Shown here: positions 27,128 through 35,718 of the stretch, one piece after another
Layout of the letters: the number at the start of each line of letters is the position of its first letter
Position numbering within the stretch: the stretch's first letter is position 1
Source of the DNA: Streptacidiphilus sp. ASG 303
GTDB lineage: Bacteria; Actinomycetota; Actinomycetes; Streptomycetales; Streptomycetaceae
NCBI RefSeq assembly: GCF_020991365.1
Contig: NZ_JAJLRA010000013.1
Location: 1 to 64,000, forward strand
DNA length: 64,000 bases
Direction: 5' to 3'
Program-made: the position numbers and the translations under genes
Notes under the pieces: model-generated
Seen by the model: only the letters and a program-made list of their open reading frames with translations
Database searches by the model: none
Told to the model about the DNA's origin: nothing

Positions 27128-27553
27128 CTAGATGCGCAGGAGCTGGAGCTCGGCGAGGTCCGGCGGGGAGCGCGGGCCGCCGAGGGCGGCGGGGTCCGCG
27201 CCCGCGGGTGCCGCCCGCGGTCCGGGCGGGGCGGCCAGGGGCGCCGGGGCGGGGGCGGGCGGGGTCCAGGGGGCGGAGGGGGCCGCGGACAGGCACATGG
27301 GCCCGGCGTGGACCGCTCCCCCGTGGCCGCCGTCGTGGTGCGGGCACGGGCAGTCGTCGGTGTGGTGGCCGTCCGTGCCGCCCCCGTCGGCGGACGGCAC
27401 GGTGTGGGCGGCGACGGCGGCCGGGGCCGCGTCGGCGCCGCCCACGGTGCCGCCGGTCAGGCCGTGCATGGCCAGCAGGCCGAGAAGCGCGGTGAGGGCG
27501 AGCAGCACGCGGGCCCGCCGGAGCGGGGCCGGGTGCTGCGCGGGGCGCTTCAT
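27128..27553 (-). CDS. DUF6153-like small membrane/secreted protein
   Basis: The 141-aa protein has one N-terminal hydrophobic helix (ARVLLALTALLGLLAMHGLTGG), then a His/Cys cluster HHTDDCPCPHHDGGHGGAVH and a Pro/Ala-rich tail. This is the look of the DUF6153 family, which often accompanies DUF305 genes in streptomycetes. The outward-facing His/Cys cluster could bind metal. It precedes the DUF305 gene on the same strand and is likely co-transcribed. Confidence 0.7.
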   Translation of the reverse strand: MKRPAQHPAPLRRARVLLALTALLGLLAMHGLTGGTVGGADAAPAAVAAHTVPSADGGGTDGHHTDDCPCPHHDGGHGGAVHAGPMCLSAAPSAPWTPPAPAPAPLAAPPGPRAAPAGADPAALGGPRSPPDLAELQLLRI

Positions 27554-27808
27554 GGCGGCAACCTTAAGGGGTGGGGGCGGGTGGGGACTGTCCGCCGAAG
27601 GGGTGGCGGGAGCGCAGGAGGGGGCGCAGGCCGGGGAGCCCGGCGAGGAGGAGCACGAGCGGCGTCCGGCGGCCCTCCCGATCCGCCGCGCCCCGCCGGC
27701 CCCGGCCCCGCCCCGGGCGGTGCCGGCACCGGTCGGCCCCGCATCCTGCGGGGTGTCCGGCGCGGGGGCGGATCCCGTCGAGGACCCGAGGCCCGTCGGA
27801 GGCCGCCC

Positions 27809-27840
27809 ACGGCGGGGGTGCCCCCGGGCACCCCCGCCGT
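27809..27840 (-). terminator. Terminator of the DUF4396 gene
   Basis: A perfect 15-bp stem (27809-27823 with 27826-27840) with a 2-base loop ends in the last base of the DUF4396 stop codon. Confidence 0.8.
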
Positions 27841-28331
27841 CAGTGGTGGGCGTGGACGACGGCGTGGCCCCTGCCGCGGGCGATCAGCCACCGGTTGACG
27901 GGCGTGGTGAGCACGAACGCCAGGACGAGGGAGGAGGCCAGGGAGCCCCAGAACAGCAGGTCGGAGAGGCCGGCGTCCATGGCGCCGGGCACGCCGACCA
28001 TGACGGTGTTGTCGATCAGCTCCATCACGGCGATGGAGACGGTGTCGGCGGCGAGGGCGATCCTCACCGCCTGGCGGAGGGGCACCTGGGCGCGCAGCAC
28101 GCCGCGCATGGTCAGGGCGTAGCCGAAGACGAAGGCCAGGACGACGGAGACCGCCAGGGTGGCGCCGTTGTGGAGGCCGGCGGCGGTGCCGACGACCATG
28201 CCGAGGACCTCGCCGACGGCGCAGCCGGTCAGGCAGTGCAGGGTCGCCTGCGCGGCCGTCCGCCAGGTACCGCCGGCGCTGTGACCGGTGTGCTGCTGCT
28301 GGTGCTGGTGCTCGAGTGTCGCGTGGTCCAT
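27840..28331 (-). CDS. DUF4396 membrane protein
   Basis: The 163-aa protein starts with a His/Gln-rich cytosolic-looking tail (HATLEHQHQQQHTGHS), then about four membrane helices, with the conserved LHCLTGCAVGEVLGMVVG and LTMRGVLRAQVPLRQAVRIALAADTVSIAVMELIDN of DUF4396. ATG 28331 follows GAGGAG. Its promoter region contains a CsoR-type operator, so a copper-related role is likely. Family function is not established. Confidence 0.85.
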   Translation of the reverse strand: MDHATLEHQHQQQHTGHSAGGTWRTAAQATLHCLTGCAVGEVLGMVVGTAAGLHNGATLAVSVVLAFVFGYALTMRGVLRAQVPLRQAVRIALAADTVSIAVMELIDNTVMVGVPGAMDAGLSDLLFWGSLASSLVLAFVLTTPVNRWLIARGRGHAVVHAHH

Positions 28332-28382
28332 GACACGGTCTCCTCGGAAGGGTCGGACGTGCGGGCTGCCTGCCCCAACCAT

Positions 28383-28399
28383 ATACCCCCAGGGGGTAT
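28383..28399. promoter_or_regulatory. CsoR-like operator
   Basis: ATACCCCCAGGGGGTAT is a perfect 17-bp palindrome with two G/C5 tracts flanked by TA, matching the general form of CsoR-family copper-repressor sites. It lies 52 bases upstream of the DUF4396 start; the leftward TATGGT overlapping its edge is a possible -10. No CsoR gene is in the window. Confidence 0.7.
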
Positions 28400-28439
28400 T
28401 CCCGACCCCGCATCGCGCACCCGGTCCGCACCGGAGGCC

Positions 28440-28975
28440 GGGGGGTGGCGGCCAGCCGGGCGGCACCGCCCAGGCCCTGCGCCCGGACCCCCGAACGGGC
28501 GCAGGGCCTCGGCCGGCGCGGCGCGCACACGCTCCCCGCCACCCGGGCAGGCGCGGTCGGGCAGGAGGCGGACCCGGCCGGGGCCGAGCAGGCGGTCCGC
28601 CGCGTCGTCCGCGTCGCGCCCGAGGACCATCGGCGCCTCCACCAGGGCGGTCCCCGCCTGCGCGAAGCCCGCGTCGCCGCCGACCCGGCGGAACGCCGCC
28701 GGGTCGGCGGCGGGGGGAGAGAACATCCCGGGCGCGCCGACCGCGCAGTCGGGCACCGGCCCGAAGGGGCGCAGGGCGTGGAGCACCCGCACCCGGTCGG
28801 CCCGCCCGGGGCCGGCCGGGGCGAGCAGGGCGGCGCGCCCGCCGGGCCCCAGGGCGCGGCGGACGACGGCGAAGGCGGCGACCGGGTCGGCGAGGAACAC
28901 GGCGCCGAAGCGGCTGACGGCGACGCCGAAGGCCCCCGGCGGCCGCGCGCCGGGCCGGGCGGCCCGCACCCCGGC
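28440..28975 (-). pseudogene. Truncated SAM methyltransferase remnant
   Basis: The leftward frame reads like the middle and C-terminal part of a class I methyltransferase: FGVAVSRFGAVFLADPVAAFAVVRRALGPGGRAALL (motif II/III region), later VEAPMVLGRDADDAADRLLGPG. The N-terminal SAM-binding motif is missing because the frame begins directly at the LtrA stop codon (28976), and at the other end it runs without a proper stop into the DUF4396 promoter. It is best explained as a decayed gene. Confidence 0.65.
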
Positions 28976-30184
28976 CTACGGCATCGCCGGGGCGCCCCCG
29001 TCCGGCCCGGCGGCACGCGGCCCGCCGTCCTGCACCAGGAGCCGGGCCACGACCAGCGCGGCGACCACGAGGCCGGTGTACAGCACCGGCTGCCCGGTGA
29101 ACCCGGCCGCGAGCACCCCGGCCGCCGCCGCCGGCGGCAGCGCAGCGGCCCCTCGCGCACGCCCGGACCCGCGGCGCAGGTGCAGCGCCCACACCAGCAC
29201 GACGAAGGCCGCGACCGGCACCGTGAAGGCGGCCGCCGCCGCCCGGTCGCCCACGTGGGCCCCACCCGCGAGGCGGTCCACCTGGACGGCGAGCCCCGCA
29301 CCCACCGCGGCCGCCGCGGCGAAGACGCCGTAGTGCCCGTACCCCCAGGCCAGGGAGGCGCGCAGCGAGGTCAGCAGGCGCGGCGCGTCCTCGGCGAAGT
29401 AGATCCACCACAGGCCGAACACCGTCAGCAGTCCGCCCGCGGCCGTGGCCGCCAGCCCGCCCGCGGCGGCGCTCCCGTCCAGGGCGGACTGGACGGCGAG
29501 CGTCGAGGAGGTCACCGTCTCCCCCAGGACGATCAGCGTGAAGAGCCCGTAGCGCTCGGCGATGTGGTGCGGGTGCCAGGTCGTCGGCCCCACCCGCTCC
29601 GCCCACGCCGGGACCGCCAGTTCGGCGGCGGCCAGCAGCACGAAGGAGGCGGTGGACCACTGCTGCGGCAGCGCCAGGCGCGCCACCCAGCCGGCCTGGA
29701 CCAGCGTCACGCCCACGGCGTAGCGCAGGCAGCAGGCCCGGCGCGGCGGGTCGGAGCGGGCCGCGCGCAGCCACTGGGCCACCAGGGCCAGGCGCATGAC
29801 CACGTACCCCCAGGTGACGACCGCGAAGTCCTGCCGGTCCAGCGCCCTCGGCACGCCGGCCGCCAGCACCAGCGCGCCCGAGATCTGCACCAGCACCGTC
29901 ACCCGGTAGAGCACGTCGTCGGTGTCGTAGGCGGAGGCGAACCAGGTGAAGTTCATCCACGCCCACCAGATCGCGAAGAACACCAGCGCGTACCCGGACA
30001 CCCCCTGCCAGGGGTGCCCGTCGGAGACGCGGTGGTGGAGCCCGGCCGACGCCTGCGCCACGGCCGCCACGAAGCACAGGTCGAAGAAGAGCTCCAGGGC
30101 CGTGGAGACCCGGTGCTCCTCGTCCGCGGACCGCGCCGTCATCAGCCGCCGCCACACCGCGGACGGAGCCTCCCCGGTACTCAT
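28976..30184 (-). CDS. LtrA-family membrane protein
   Basis: The 402-aa protein is hydrophobic with about ten or more membrane helices and the LtrA signatures: RVSTALELFFDLCFVAAVAQ at the start, HIAERYGLFTLIVLGETV in the middle and FGLWWIYF. The family is named for low-temperature requirement in Listeria; its biochemical role is unknown. ATG 30184 is preferred over 30190 because GAGG is then spaced correctly. Confidence 0.85.
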   Translation of the reverse strand: MSTGEAPSAVWRRLMTARSADEEHRVSTALELFFDLCFVAAVAQASAGLHHRVSDGHPWQGVSGYALVFFAIWWAWMNFTWFASAYDTDDVLYRVTVLVQISGALVLAAGVPRALDRQDFAVVTWGYVVMRLALVAQWLRAARSDPPRRACCLRYAVGVTLVQAGWVARLALPQQWSTASFVLLAAAELAVPAWAERVGPTTWHPHHIAERYGLFTLIVLGETVTSSTLAVQSALDGSAAAGGLAATAAGGLLTVFGLWWIYFAEDAPRLLTSLRASLAWGYGHYGVFAAAAAVGAGLAVQVDRLAGGAHVGDRAAAAAFTVPVAAFVVLVWALHLRRGSGRARGAAALPPAAAAGVLAAGFTGQPVLYTGLVVAALVVARLLVQDGGPRAAGPDGGAPAMP

Positions 30185-30342
30185 CGGCATCCCTCGTCCG
30201 CTCTCGCCGGCCTCGCCGGGCAACGTCGGCCCCCGTCCAGTGTGCGGGCACGGGACCCGCGGGGTGGACGGCCCCGGCCGTCCGCCGGGGAAGGCCCAGC
30301 GTATCGGCGGTCCCGCTCCGGCCCGGCGGCCGTTCCGGGCTC

Positions 30343-30410
30343 GGGGTGCCGGGGACGGGGTGCCGGGGACGGGGTGCCGGGGACGGGGTGCCGGGGACGG
30401 GGTGCCGGGG
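30343..30410. repeat. 14-bp minisatellite (GGGGTGCCGGGGAC x 4.9)
   Basis: Four perfect head-to-tail units (30343-30398) plus 12 bases of a fifth lie between the LtrA gene start and the end of the XRE-regulator gene. Copy number could vary between strains. Confidence 0.95.
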
Positions 30411-30422
30411 CGGCGCGGGCGG

Positions 30423-31349
30423 TCAGGCCCGGTCCGGTGCGGCGGGCCGGTCCGGAGCGGGGGACCGGCCGGGGGCGGCGGGGCGGCCGTGGCCGGCAGG
30501 GGCGGCGGGGGATGCGTTCCAGCTGGCCAGCAGGCGCCACGCGTCCTGCGAGGCCGCGTCCTCGGCGGGCAGGTAGACGAAGAGGGTCTGGTCCTCCTCG
30601 CCGGGCAGGACCAGGGCCTCGTAGTCGATGGTCAGGGCGCCCACCTGGGGGTGGTGGAAGCGCTTGGAGCCGAAGGTGCGCTCCACCACCCGGTGGTCGG
30701 CCCACCAGCGGCGGAACCGGTCGCTCTTCACCGCCAGCTCGCCCACCAGCTCGGCGGTGCGCGGGTCGTCGGGGTGGCGGCCCGCGTCCAGGCGGAGCAT
30801 GCCGACGATCTCGGCGGCGACCTTCTCCCAGTCGGTGTACAGGGCGCGCGCGGCGTCGTCGAGGATGACCCAGCGGGTGAGGTTGCGCTCGCGGTGGGGC
30901 ATGGCGTCGAAGTCGGCGAGCAGGACGCGGGCCAGGTGGTTGGCGGCCAGGACGTCGGTGCGCCTGCCCAGGACGAAGGCGGCCTGGTCGGTGAGGGAGT
31001 CGAGCATGCGCCGGACGGCGGGGCGCACCCGCTGCACGGCGGGGGCGCCGCGGCGCACCGGGCCGCTCCGGGGGCGGACGAGGTGGAACAGGTGGGCGCG
31101 CTCGGCCTGGTCCAGGCGCAGGGCGGCGGCGACCGCGTCCAGGACGCCTTCGGAGGGGCTGACCTGCCGGCCCTGCTCCAGGCGCGTGTAGTAGTCGGTG
31201 CTCACCCCGGCGAGCAGGGCGACCTCCTCACGCCGCAGGCCGGGGACGCGGCGGTAGGCGCCGCGGTCGGGCAGCCCGGCGGAGGCGGGGTCGATGGCCG
31301 CGCGGCGGCTGCGCAGGAACTCGGCGAGGTCGGCGTTGCGGGCGGGCAT
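30423..31349 (-). CDS. XRE-family regulator with MmyB-like ligand domain
   Basis: The 308-aa protein has an N-terminal helix-turn-helix (about residues 30-85: GLRREEVALLAGVSTDYYTRLEQGR) and the MmyB-like domain (about 105-275, with NHLARVLLADF and RNLTRWVILDDAARALY) that can bind fatty-acid-like ligands. It is divergent from an SDR gene; regulators of this type commonly control the neighbouring oxidoreductase. The C-terminal 30 residues are an Ala/Pro/Gly-rich tail encoded by repetitive DNA. The GGAGG before ATG 31349 is unusually close. Confidence 0.9.
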   Translation of the reverse strand: MPARNADLAEFLRSRRAAIDPASAGLPDRGAYRRVPGLRREEVALLAGVSTDYYTRLEQGRQVSPSEGVLDAVAAALRLDQAERAHLFHLVRPRSGPVRRGAPAVQRVRPAVRRMLDSLTDQAAFVLGRRTDVLAANHLARVLLADFDAMPHRERNLTRWVILDDAARALYTDWEKVAAEIVGMLRLDAGRHPDDPRTAELVGELAVKSDRFRRWWADHRVVERTFGSKRFHHPQVGALTIDYEALVLPGEEDQTLFVYLPAEDAASQDAWRLLASWNASPAAPAGHGRPAAPGRSPAPDRPAAPDRA

Positions 31350-31719
31350 GCCTCCATGGTGCCGGGCGCGGCGGCCGTACGGAGGGGCGAAGGGGGGTCT
31401 GCCGTTCCCAGGCAGCGCCGTCCCGGGCAGCGCCGTCCCGGGCAGCGCCGTCCCGGGCAGCGCCGTCCCGGGCAGGGCCGTCCCGGGCAGCGCCGTCCCG
31501 GGCAGGGCCGTCCCGGGCAGAGCAGGGCCCGGCATCGGCCCCCGGACGCCCCGGCGGCGCTGGTGTGCTGGATGCAGACCCCGGCACGCCGGGTCACGGC
31601 AGGCCGGATCCCGGCCTGCCGCCCGCGGCGCCTCGCCGCCCGTCGGGTGCGGCGGACGCCGCCGCAGGCCCGCCGGACGCGTGCCACCCCCCACGGTTCC
31701 CGAAAGGACCCCTTCTCCC
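31350..31719. other. Divergent promoter region with minisatellite
   Basis: This 370-base region contains the 15-bp array and otherwise no supported gene. The AAAGGA ribosome site of the SDR lies near 31703. Changes in array length would alter the spacing of the two promoters. Confidence 0.5.
31411..31515. repeat. 15-bp minisatellite in a divergent promoter region
   Basis: Seven full copies of GGCAGCGCCGTCCCG run head to tail from 31411 to 31515; two copies have GGGCC for GCGCC, and a degenerate eighth follows. The array lies between the divergent XRE and SDR genes. The 15-bp length would keep any frame open, but no start signal reads into it. Confidence 0.95.
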
Positions 31720-32559
31720 GTGAAGACCTGGTTCATCACCGGCTGCTCGACCGGCTTCGGCCGCCACCTCGCCCGGGCGGTCCTCGACCGCGGCGACCGC
31801 GCGGTGGTCACCGCGCGCAACCCCGAGCAGGTGGCGGACGTCGTGGCGGGCCACGGCGACCGCGCCCTGGCCCTCGCCCTGGACGTCACCGACCCGCAGC
31901 AGGTACGGGCCGCCGTCAAGGCGGCCGAGGACGCCTTCGGCGGTATCGACGTGCTGGTCAACAACGCCGGCATCGGCTACTTCGCCGCGGTCGAGGAGAG
32001 CGACGAGGCCGAGGTCCGCCGCATGTACGAGATCAACGTCTTCGGCCTGTGGGACGTCACCCGCGCCGTGCTGCCCGGCATGCGCCGGCGCCGCACCGGC
32101 ACGGTCGTGAACTTCTCCTCCATCGGCGGCCTGCGGGCCTTCCCGGCCGTCGGCCACTACAACGCCACCAAGTTCGCCGTCGAGGGCCTGACCGAGGCCC
32201 TGTGGCAGGAGACCGAGCCGCTGGGCATCCGGGCCATGCTCATCGAGCCGGGGATGTTCCGGACCGACTGGGCGGGCCGTTCCGCGGCCGAGACCGCCCC
32301 GGCCGGCGAGATCGCCGACTACGCGGCCACCGCCGGCGCCCAGCGCGCCGCCTTCCGCTCCGGCAACGGGCAGGAGCCCGGCGACCCGGCCCGTGCCGCC
32401 ACGGCGATCATCACCGCCGTCGAGGCGGACAACCCGCCGCGCCGCCTCCTGCTCGGCTCCGCCGCCTACGACACCGCCCTGGCCGGGCTCGACGCCCTGC
32501 GTGAGGAGTTCGCCGCCTGGGAGCACGTCTCCCGCGGCGCCGACTTCCCGCAGGACTGA
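31720..32559 (+). CDS. Short-chain dehydrogenase/reductase
   Basis: The 279-aa SDR has TGCSTGFGRHLA (cofactor binding), NNAGIGYFA, Ser in FSSIGG and catalytic Tyr/Lys in HYNATKFAVEGL. A C-terminal region typical of the classical SDR group acting on larger substrates follows. GTG 31720 follows AAAGGA. It is divergent from the XRE regulator and ends in a very strong hairpin. Confidence 0.92.
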   Translation: MKTWFITGCSTGFGRHLARAVLDRGDRAVVTARNPEQVADVVAGHGDRALALALDVTDPQQVRAAVKAAEDAFGGIDVLVNNAGIGYFAAVEESDEAEVRRMYEINVFGLWDVTRAVLPGMRRRRTGTVVNFSSIGGLRAFPAVGHYNATKFAVEGLTEALWQETEPLGIRAMLIEPGMFRTDWAGRSAAETAPAGEIADYAATAGAQRAAFRSGNGQEPGDPARAATAIITAVEADNPPRRLLLGSAAYDTALAGLDALREEFAAWEHVSRGADFPQD

Positions 32560-32564
32560 CCCCG

Positions 32565-32604
32565 ACCGGCCCCCGGGCGCGGGCGCCCGCGCCCGGGGGC
32601 CGGT
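32565..32604 (+). terminator. Terminator: 40-base perfect palindrome
   Basis: Positions 32565-32584 are exactly complementary to 32585-32604, beginning six bases after the SDR stop codon. Confidence 0.85.
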
Positions 32605-32864
32605 GCCGTGCCGTGGTCCGGTCCTCAGGCCCGGCCCCGGACCGAACGGCCGGACCATCCGGCCTGTGCGGACCGCGCGGACCCGACGGCGGGCACGCGC
32701 CACCACCACGGGCAGGCCGGCCCGGCCTGCGACGACAGGGCCTGCGCGCCGCGGCCCCCGGGCCGGCCGTACGGCGGCCGGCAGGGCCGGGAACGCCGGT
32801 GCGGGCCGGACCGGCCGGGCCGGAGGAAGACCCCCGCAGGAAGCGAAGAAGGAACGAAGAGGGA
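32605..32864. other. Leader/intergenic region before the MFS gene
   Basis: Together with the palindrome this makes a 305-base gap. No gene is supported; the last 20 bases contain GAAGGAACGAAGAGGG, the ribosome-site region of the MFS gene. Confidence 0.45.
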
Positions 32865-34109
32865 ATGAGCGCCACCAGCAGCACCACCCTGCCCCCGGGT
32901 GCACCCGCCGGCGGCGGGCGCACCGCCGGTCCGGGGCGAACCGTCCGTCCGGGGCCGGCCCTGGCCGCGCTCGCCCTGGGCGGGTTCGCCATAGGCACCG
33001 GCGAGTTCGCCGCCATGGGCCTGCTCCCCGACATCGCCGCCGGCCTCCGCACGGGCCCGAGCCGCGCCGGCCACCTGGTCAGCGCCTACGCCCTCGGCGT
33101 CGTGCTGGGCGCCCCCCTGCTCGCCGGCCTCGGCGTGCGCCGGCCCCGCCGTTCCGTGCTCCTGGCGCTGATGGCGCTTTTCACCGCCGGCAACCTGGCG
33201 ACCGCACTGGCCCCCGGCTACGGCACGCTCCTGGCGGCCCGGTTCGCCTCCGGGCTGCCGCACGGCGCCTTCTACGGAATCGCCGCCCTCGTCGCCGCGG
33301 ACCTCGCCGGGCCCGCGCGCCGGGCCCGGGCCGTCTCCCGCGTCATGCTCGGCCTGAGCATCGCCAACGTGGCGGGCGTGCCGGCCGCCACCTCGCTCGG
33401 ACAGGCCGCGGGCTGGCGCACCGCCTACGCCGCCGTCACCGTCGCCGGCGCCCTGACCTTCGCGGCGGTCCGCCTCCTCGTGCCGGCCGGTCCTGGCCGG
33501 CCGCGGGCGACCGTCCGCAGCGAGTTCGCGGCACTGCGCCGACCACGGGTCCTGGCCACCCTGGCCGTCGGCGCGATCGGCTTCGGGGGCATGTTCAGCG
33601 TCTACACCTACCTCTCCCCCGCGCTGACCGGGCGGGCCCACCTGCCCGCGGCGGCCGTCCCCGCCGTCCTGGCCGTCTTCGGCCTGGGCATGACCGCCGG
33701 CAACCTCGCGGGCGGGCGGACCGTCGACCGCGCACCGGCCGCCTCGCTCGTCGGGATCCTGGGCACGATGGTCCTCTTCCCCGCGCTCTTCGCGGCCGTC
33801 TCGGCACACCGCACCGCGGCCGTCGGCGCGGTCCTCCTCCTCGGCACCGGCTTCGCCCTGGTCCCCGCGCTGCAGACGCGCCTGATGGACGCCGCCGCAG
33901 ACGCCCCCACCCTGGCCGCCGCCACCAACCACAGCGCCTTCAACCTCGCCAACGCCCTCGGGGCGTTCCTGGGAGGCGCCGCCCTCGACGCCACCGGTTC
34001 CTGGGCCGCCCCCGCGTGGACCGGGTCCGCACTCGCCGCCACCGGCCTGCTGCTCCTCGCCGCGACCCTGGCCGCCGAACGCAGGCAGCGCACCGAGCCC
34101 GCCCCCTGA
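32865..34109 (+). CDS. MFS transporter, DHA1 arabinose-efflux type
   Basis: The 414-aa protein has about 12 TM helices, beginning LAALALGGFAIGTGEFAAMGLLPDIAAG, a start typical of AraJ/YdhP-like efflux proteins, and GRTVDRAPA between halves. ATG 32865 is the start with a purine-rich ribosome site (AGAGGG) upstream. The substrate is unknown; it may export a compound modified by the SDR encoded upstream. Confidence 0.88.
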   Translation: MSATSSTTLPPGAPAGGGRTAGPGRTVRPGPALAALALGGFAIGTGEFAAMGLLPDIAAGLRTGPSRAGHLVSAYALGVVLGAPLLAGLGVRRPRRSVLLALMALFTAGNLATALAPGYGTLLAARFASGLPHGAFYGIAALVAADLAGPARRARAVSRVMLGLSIANVAGVPAATSLGQAAGWRTAYAAVTVAGALTFAAVRLLVPAGPGRPRATVRSEFAALRRPRVLATLAVGAIGFGGMFSVYTYLSPALTGRAHLPAAAVPAVLAVFGLGMTAGNLAGGRTVDRAPAASLVGILGTMVLFPALFAAVSAHRTAAVGAVLLLGTGFALVPALQTRLMDAAADAPTLAAATNHSAFNLANALGAFLGGAALDATGSWAAPAWTGSALAATGLLLLAATLAAERRQRTEPAP

Positions 34110-34351
34110 CCGCGCCGGGCCGGGCCGCCCACGGTGCCGGAACGCCGGACCGGGGGCGGGCAGGGCAGGCTCCCACGCGGCGCAGCCCACCGGTCGGGCT
34201 GCCGCACGCCACGCGGCGGCCGGGGAGGCGGGGCGAGGACCGTCCCGGGCCCGCCCGCCCGCGACACCCCGCGGCCCGCCCGCACGGGTGCCGTCCCGCC
34301 CCGGCCCGAGGCGCACGGGGCGGGACGGGACGGCGCCGGTCCGGCACGGGG

Positions 34352-35332
34352 TCAGCGCAGGTGCGGCATCACCTCGCGGGCGAACAGCCGCATGGACTCC
34401 AGCCGCGTGGACTCGTGGAAGTACAGCACGAAGGACTGGATCCCGGCGTCGACGAGGGCCCCGAAGGTCTCGACGAGCTGCTCCGGGGTTCCGACGGCGT
34501 TGTGCGCGGCGAGCTCCGCGCGGCTGCGCCCGTCCAGGTGCGGCGCCGTCATGCGCTGCAGGCCGGACTCGTCGGGGGCGACGAAGACCGAGAGCGTGGC
34601 CGTCCGAAGGATGTCGTCGTAGTCGCGGCCGACGTCGTCGCAGTGGCGGGCCAGCACGTCGAGCTTGTGCCGGTAGAACTGCGGGTCGGTGTGGTCGGTC
34701 AGGTTGCAGGCGTCGGCGTGCTCGGCGACCAGGCGCAGGGTGACCTTCTCCCCGCTGCCGCCGATCAGGAGCGGGATGTGGGGCCTGCGGACCCCGACGG
34801 GCACGTTGACGGCGTCGCGCACCCGGTAGTACCGGCCCTCGAAGGTGCTGCGCGGCGAGCGGAGCATGGTCCTGACGACCTGGGCCGCCTCGCCGAGCCG
34901 CTGCAGCCGCTCCCCGACGGGCGGGTGGGGCGCCGGGTAGCCGTAGGCCTCGTACTCGCGCCCGTCCCAGCCCGCGCCCAGCCCGACGATCGCGCGGCCG
35001 CCGCTGGCGGCGTCGAGCGTGGCGGCCATCTTCGCCACCAGCGCCGGGTTGCGGTAGCTGTTGCAGGTGACCAGCTGGCCCAGCTCGACGCGCCGGGTCT
35101 CCCGGGCGACGGCCGCCAGGCTGGTCCAGCACTCGAAGGTGGTCTCCGGCTCGGCCTGGACCGGCTGGAGGTGGTCGTAGAGCCACACGGAGTCGAAGCC
35201 GAGCGCCTCGGCCTCCCTGCCGACCTCCACCATGGCCTCGAACTGCTCCGCGGGGTCGGCCAGATGGACCAGGTCCAGACGCCACCCCTGCGGCAGTATC
35301 GCGCCCCACCGTATTCCTGCCACTGCCACCAC
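34352..35332 (-). CDS. LLM-class F420-dependent oxidoreductase
   Basis: The 326-aa TIM-barrel protein shows LLM features: GREAEALGFDSVWLYDHL, the RVELGQLVTCNSYRNPALVAKM segment, GRAIVGLGAGWDGREYEAYG, and IPLLIGGSGEKVTLRLVAEHADACN. In actinobacteria such enzymes use reduced F420 or flavin to reduce or oxidise diverse metabolites. GTG 35332 is chosen, with AAGGGT just upstream. An imperfect dyad lies 5-28 bases upstream. Confidence 0.88.
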   Translation of the reverse strand: MVAVAGIRWGAILPQGWRLDLVHLADPAEQFEAMVEVGREAEALGFDSVWLYDHLQPVQAEPETTFECWTSLAAVARETRRVELGQLVTCNSYRNPALVAKMAATLDAASGGRAIVGLGAGWDGREYEAYGYPAPHPPVGERLQRLGEAAQVVRTMLRSPRSTFEGRYYRVRDAVNVPVGVRRPHIPLLIGGSGEKVTLRLVAEHADACNLTDHTDPQFYRHKLDVLARHCDDVGRDYDDILRTATLSVFVAPDESGLQRMTAPHLDGRSRAELAAHNAVGTPEQLVETFGALVDAGIQSFVLYFHESTRLESMRLFAREVMPHLR

Positions 35333-35336
35333 ACCC

Positions 35337-35360
35337 TTGCGATCGAAGAAACGTTCGCAA
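35337..35360. promoter_or_regulatory. Possible operator (TTGCGATCG...CGTTCGCAA)
   Basis: Nine-base arms with one mismatch surround a 6-base spacer (35337-35345 and 35352-35360) directly upstream of the F420-type oxidoreductase start, in an AT-rich patch. It is a candidate repressor site or leader hairpin. Confidence 0.4.
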
Positions 35361-35718
35361 AACTAGTACACGGGCATGGAAAGAACGGCAGGGGCCTCGG
35401 CTCACCCCGCGGAACACAGAGAGGCCGCCGCTCCCGGGCGCGGTGGCCGGGGCGTTCGGCGGCTCAGGGCGCTCCTGCCGGCGCGCGTCCCGGCTCGGCG
35501 TCGCCGCGGCCGACCGGACCGCCCGGGCGACCGGCCCCCGCGGGGCCCGGACCGCTGCGGCGGCACGGGCGGGAGGACGCGGCGCGACCGGGCGGCGGGC
35601 GGCGAGTACCCGGCCGCCGACCGGGGAATGGCTCATGGACATGACATGGCGATGACAGGTGTCCCACCAAAGCCCCGGCCGGGACGCCCCGCCCCACCCA
35701 CGACCCGGAGGTCGACCC
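35361..35718. other. Divergent intergenic region, no gene seen
   Basis: Between the LLM oxidoreductase and cyclophilin genes. No supported reading frame or clear promoter pair; the GGAGG of the cyclophilin gene is at 35707-35711. Confidence 0.4.

Noticed and set aside
30343-31515. Possible CRISPR-like arrays
   Set aside because: Units are 14 and 15 bp with no spacers and no cas genes nearby; they are minisatellites.
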